Source: Archaeoglobales archaeon
Lineage (GTDB): Archaea > Halobacteriota > Archaeoglobi > Archaeoglobales > Archaeoglobaceae
DNA length: 7,061 nucleotides
NCBI GenBank assembly: GCA_003662985.1
Contig: QMZD01000088.1
Span: forward strand, 1 to 7,061
Direction of reading: 5' to 3'
Position 1 is the stretch's first letter, and every line of letters starts with the position of its first letter. Positions 6,051-7,061 of this stretch are shown in pieces. A program made the translations under genes and the position numbers. The notes beneath the pieces are model-generated. The model was given only the letters and a program-made list of their open reading frames with translations. It had not been told where the DNA came from and ran no database searches.

Positions 6051-6899
6051 ATGTTCGGTGAGGATTTTGGAGAGTTAAAAAAAGCAGAAGTTTTTATACT
6101 CGCTGACAACCAAGTTCCAAGGCCTGGCAGCTTTATAGCCGAATACGGATTTTCCGCATTTATAAAGGCCTACGGCGACGAAGAGATAGGCGTGCTCCTC
6201 GATACCGGAGCCGGAAATGTGATCGAACACAACTGGGAACAGTACAGTTTAGACTGGGACGAGATAGACTACATAGTTCTAAGTCATAGACACTTCGATC
6301 ACACCGGAGGTTTACTAAAAGTTCTGGATAAAACGAGCGCCCCTGTCATAGCCCATCCAGATCTTTTTACTCCGAGTTTTCTCTGGATAAGGGGAAATCT
6401 CATCGACGGCTCCATTCCTTTTCCAGAGGGTGAAGTGAGAGAGAAGGCTAGAATTTACATGATAAGAGATCCCTTCAAAATTGCAAGCGGTATCGCTGTC
6501 AGTGGGGAGATACCCCGTGTAACCGAGTTCGAAAAAACACCCGAGACGTTTAAGCTAGAAAATGGAAAACTTGTTCATGATGAAATGCACGACGATATGG
6601 CGATATATCTCAAAACTAAGAAAGGATTCGCTGTAATCACCGGCTGTGCTCACTCAGGTGTTGTGAACACCGTCAAGAGGGGTGTAGAGCTAGTAGGTGA
6701 GGAACCTTATCTTGTTGCTGGAGGCTTCCACCTCATCTTCTCACCCCCCGAGAGGGTTGAGAAAACTGTGGAAGAACTTATGAAGATCAAAGTTCTAGCT
6801 CCAACCCACTGTTCAGGGCCATTAATAGCTGGGGAGATCATCAGAAGAGATCCATCAAAGTTCATGCCGATTGGTGCCGGGATAAAGTTTGAAGTTTGA
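6051..6899 (+). CDS. Metallo-beta-lactamase-fold enzyme, methanopterin-synthesis type (COG1237)
   Basis: The protein (282 aa from the ATG) belongs to the metallo-beta-lactamase superfamily. It resembles the COG1237 group, one archaeal member of which (MJ0301 of Methanocaldococcus) has been reported to condense a dihydropterin pyrophosphate with the ribofuranosyl-aminobenzene phosphate unit during methanopterin synthesis. Metal-site residues are visible: HRHFDH at 79-84 (His79, His81, Asp83, His84), GCAHSG with His201, GGFHL with His227, and PTHCSG with His253, the last two characteristic of this group rather than of true lactamases. The N-terminal FILADNQVP and the C-terminal PIGAGIKFEV are also typical. 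No signal peptide is seen, so it is cytoplasmic. The in-frame TTG at 6045 is rejected as start because it lacks an SD and almost abuts the divergent gene; ATG 6051 sits 27 bp from a TATA-like box. The exact substrate is inferred from family and could differ. Confidence 0.88.
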   Translation: MFGEDFGELKKAEVFILADNQVPRPGSFIAEYGFSAFIKAYGDEEIGVLLDTGAGNVIEHNWEQYSLDWDEIDYIVLSHRHFDHTGGLLKVLDKTSAPVIAHPDLFTPSFLWIRGNLIDGSIPFPEGEVREKARIYMIRDPFKIASGIAVSGEIPRVTEFEKTPETFKLENGKLVHDEMHDDMAIYLKTKKGFAVITGCAHSGVVNTVKRGVELVGEEPYLVAGGFHLIFSPPERVEKTVEELMKIKVLAPTHCSGPLIAGEIIRRDPSKFMPIGAGIKFEV

Positions 6900-7018
6900 T
6901 TGGATATCTATATGGGATCAACTTGAATAAATCTACACGGATGATAGCAAAATTGTTTAATTGCAGAACAGATACGGTCAGATGTTAATCTTGGATAACA
7001 TTTAGAATGGGATAACAC
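6900..7018 (+). promoter_or_regulatory. Intergenic region before the right-edge gene
   Basis: No coding frame with credible features is present here. A possible promoter is the A/T-rich stretch inside GCAAAATTGTTTAATTGC (6947-6964), whose ends GCAA and TTGC are inverted repeats. An exact 8-bp direct repeat, GGATAACA, occurs at 6993-7000 and 7010-7017, 17 bp apart start to start, just before the SD of the next gene; it could be an operator pair or chance. Confidence 0.3.
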
Positions 7019-7029
7019 AGGAGGTGATC
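7019..7029 (+). promoter_or_regulatory. Near-perfect Shine-Dalgarno for the right-edge gene
   Basis: AGGAGGTGATC matches the complement of the conserved 16S rRNA 3' end over eleven bases. AGGAGG ends 7 nt before the TTG at 7032. This is the strongest ribosome binding site in the window and argues that a real, probably well-translated gene begins here with a TTG codon. Confidence 0.8.
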
Positions 7030-7031
7030 GA

Positions 7032-7061
7032 TTGGAGGATTACATAGAAGTACTCCAGAGA
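7032..7061 (+). CDS. Start of a gene cut by the right edge (first 10 codons)
   Basis: Ten codons from TTG read MEDYIEVLQR and run off the window in frame. The start is supported by the long SD directly upstream; the GTG inside that SD (7024) is excluded because its frame stops within eight codons. MEDY-type N-termini occur among DtxR/MntR-like metal-dependent repressors, but ten residues cannot establish a family, so no function is assigned. The gene lies 132 bp after the metallo-beta-lactamase gene on the same strand and probably has its own promoter. Confidence 0.6.
   Translation, partial: MEDYIEVLQR

Overview
The window reads as chromosomal DNA from a euryarchaeon, most likely a methanopterin-using one of the Archaeoglobales type. 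This is an inference. It rests on a COG1237-type metallo-beta-lactamase enzyme linked to methanopterin synthesis, on A/T-rich boxes about 26 bp before start codons (leaderless archaeal promoters), on TTG starts behind strong Shine-Dalgarno (SD) sequences, and on archaeal-looking protein sequences. No rRNA, tRNA, CRISPR array or transposon was seen. No species is claimed.

Layout, left to right. Positions 40-375 (+) hold a small unrecognised ORF. Directly after its stop codon lies a striking array of thirteen in-register 9-bp repeats (376-492). Next come two overlapping plus-strand genes (559-2755): a FecCD/BtuC-family permease and an ABC ATPase with an extra C-terminal domain. They form the inner-membrane core of a cobalamin, haem or siderophore importer, but no binding-protein gene is present. 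An A/T-rich 216-bp gap then precedes a CLC anion transporter with two C-terminal CBS domains (2972-4711, +). This gene converges on a minus-strand pair: a predicted type I phosphoribosyltransferase (5307-5996) followed downstream by a GNAT acetyltransferase (4727-5248). Divergent from that pair is the metallo-beta-lactamase-fold, methanopterin-linked enzyme (6051-6899, +). The right edge carries a near-perfect SD and the first ten codons of another gene (TTG at 7032).

Only the permease/ATPase pair is a clear functional unit. The phosphoribosyltransferase and the metallo-beta-lactamase gene share a tiny divergent promoter region. Its space constraints argue for ATG starts further inside both ORFs than the longest possible ones.

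Most interesting points: the 9-bp minisatellite with perfect copies at its stop-codon end; an identical 10-mer (CTTTATCTTT) 26-27 bp before two ATG codons; CLC substitutions at the anion-selectivity serine and at the internal proton glutamate; and the fused C-terminal domain on the ABC ATPase. I found no convincing wholly new multi-gene system. The genes mostly belong to recognisable families.
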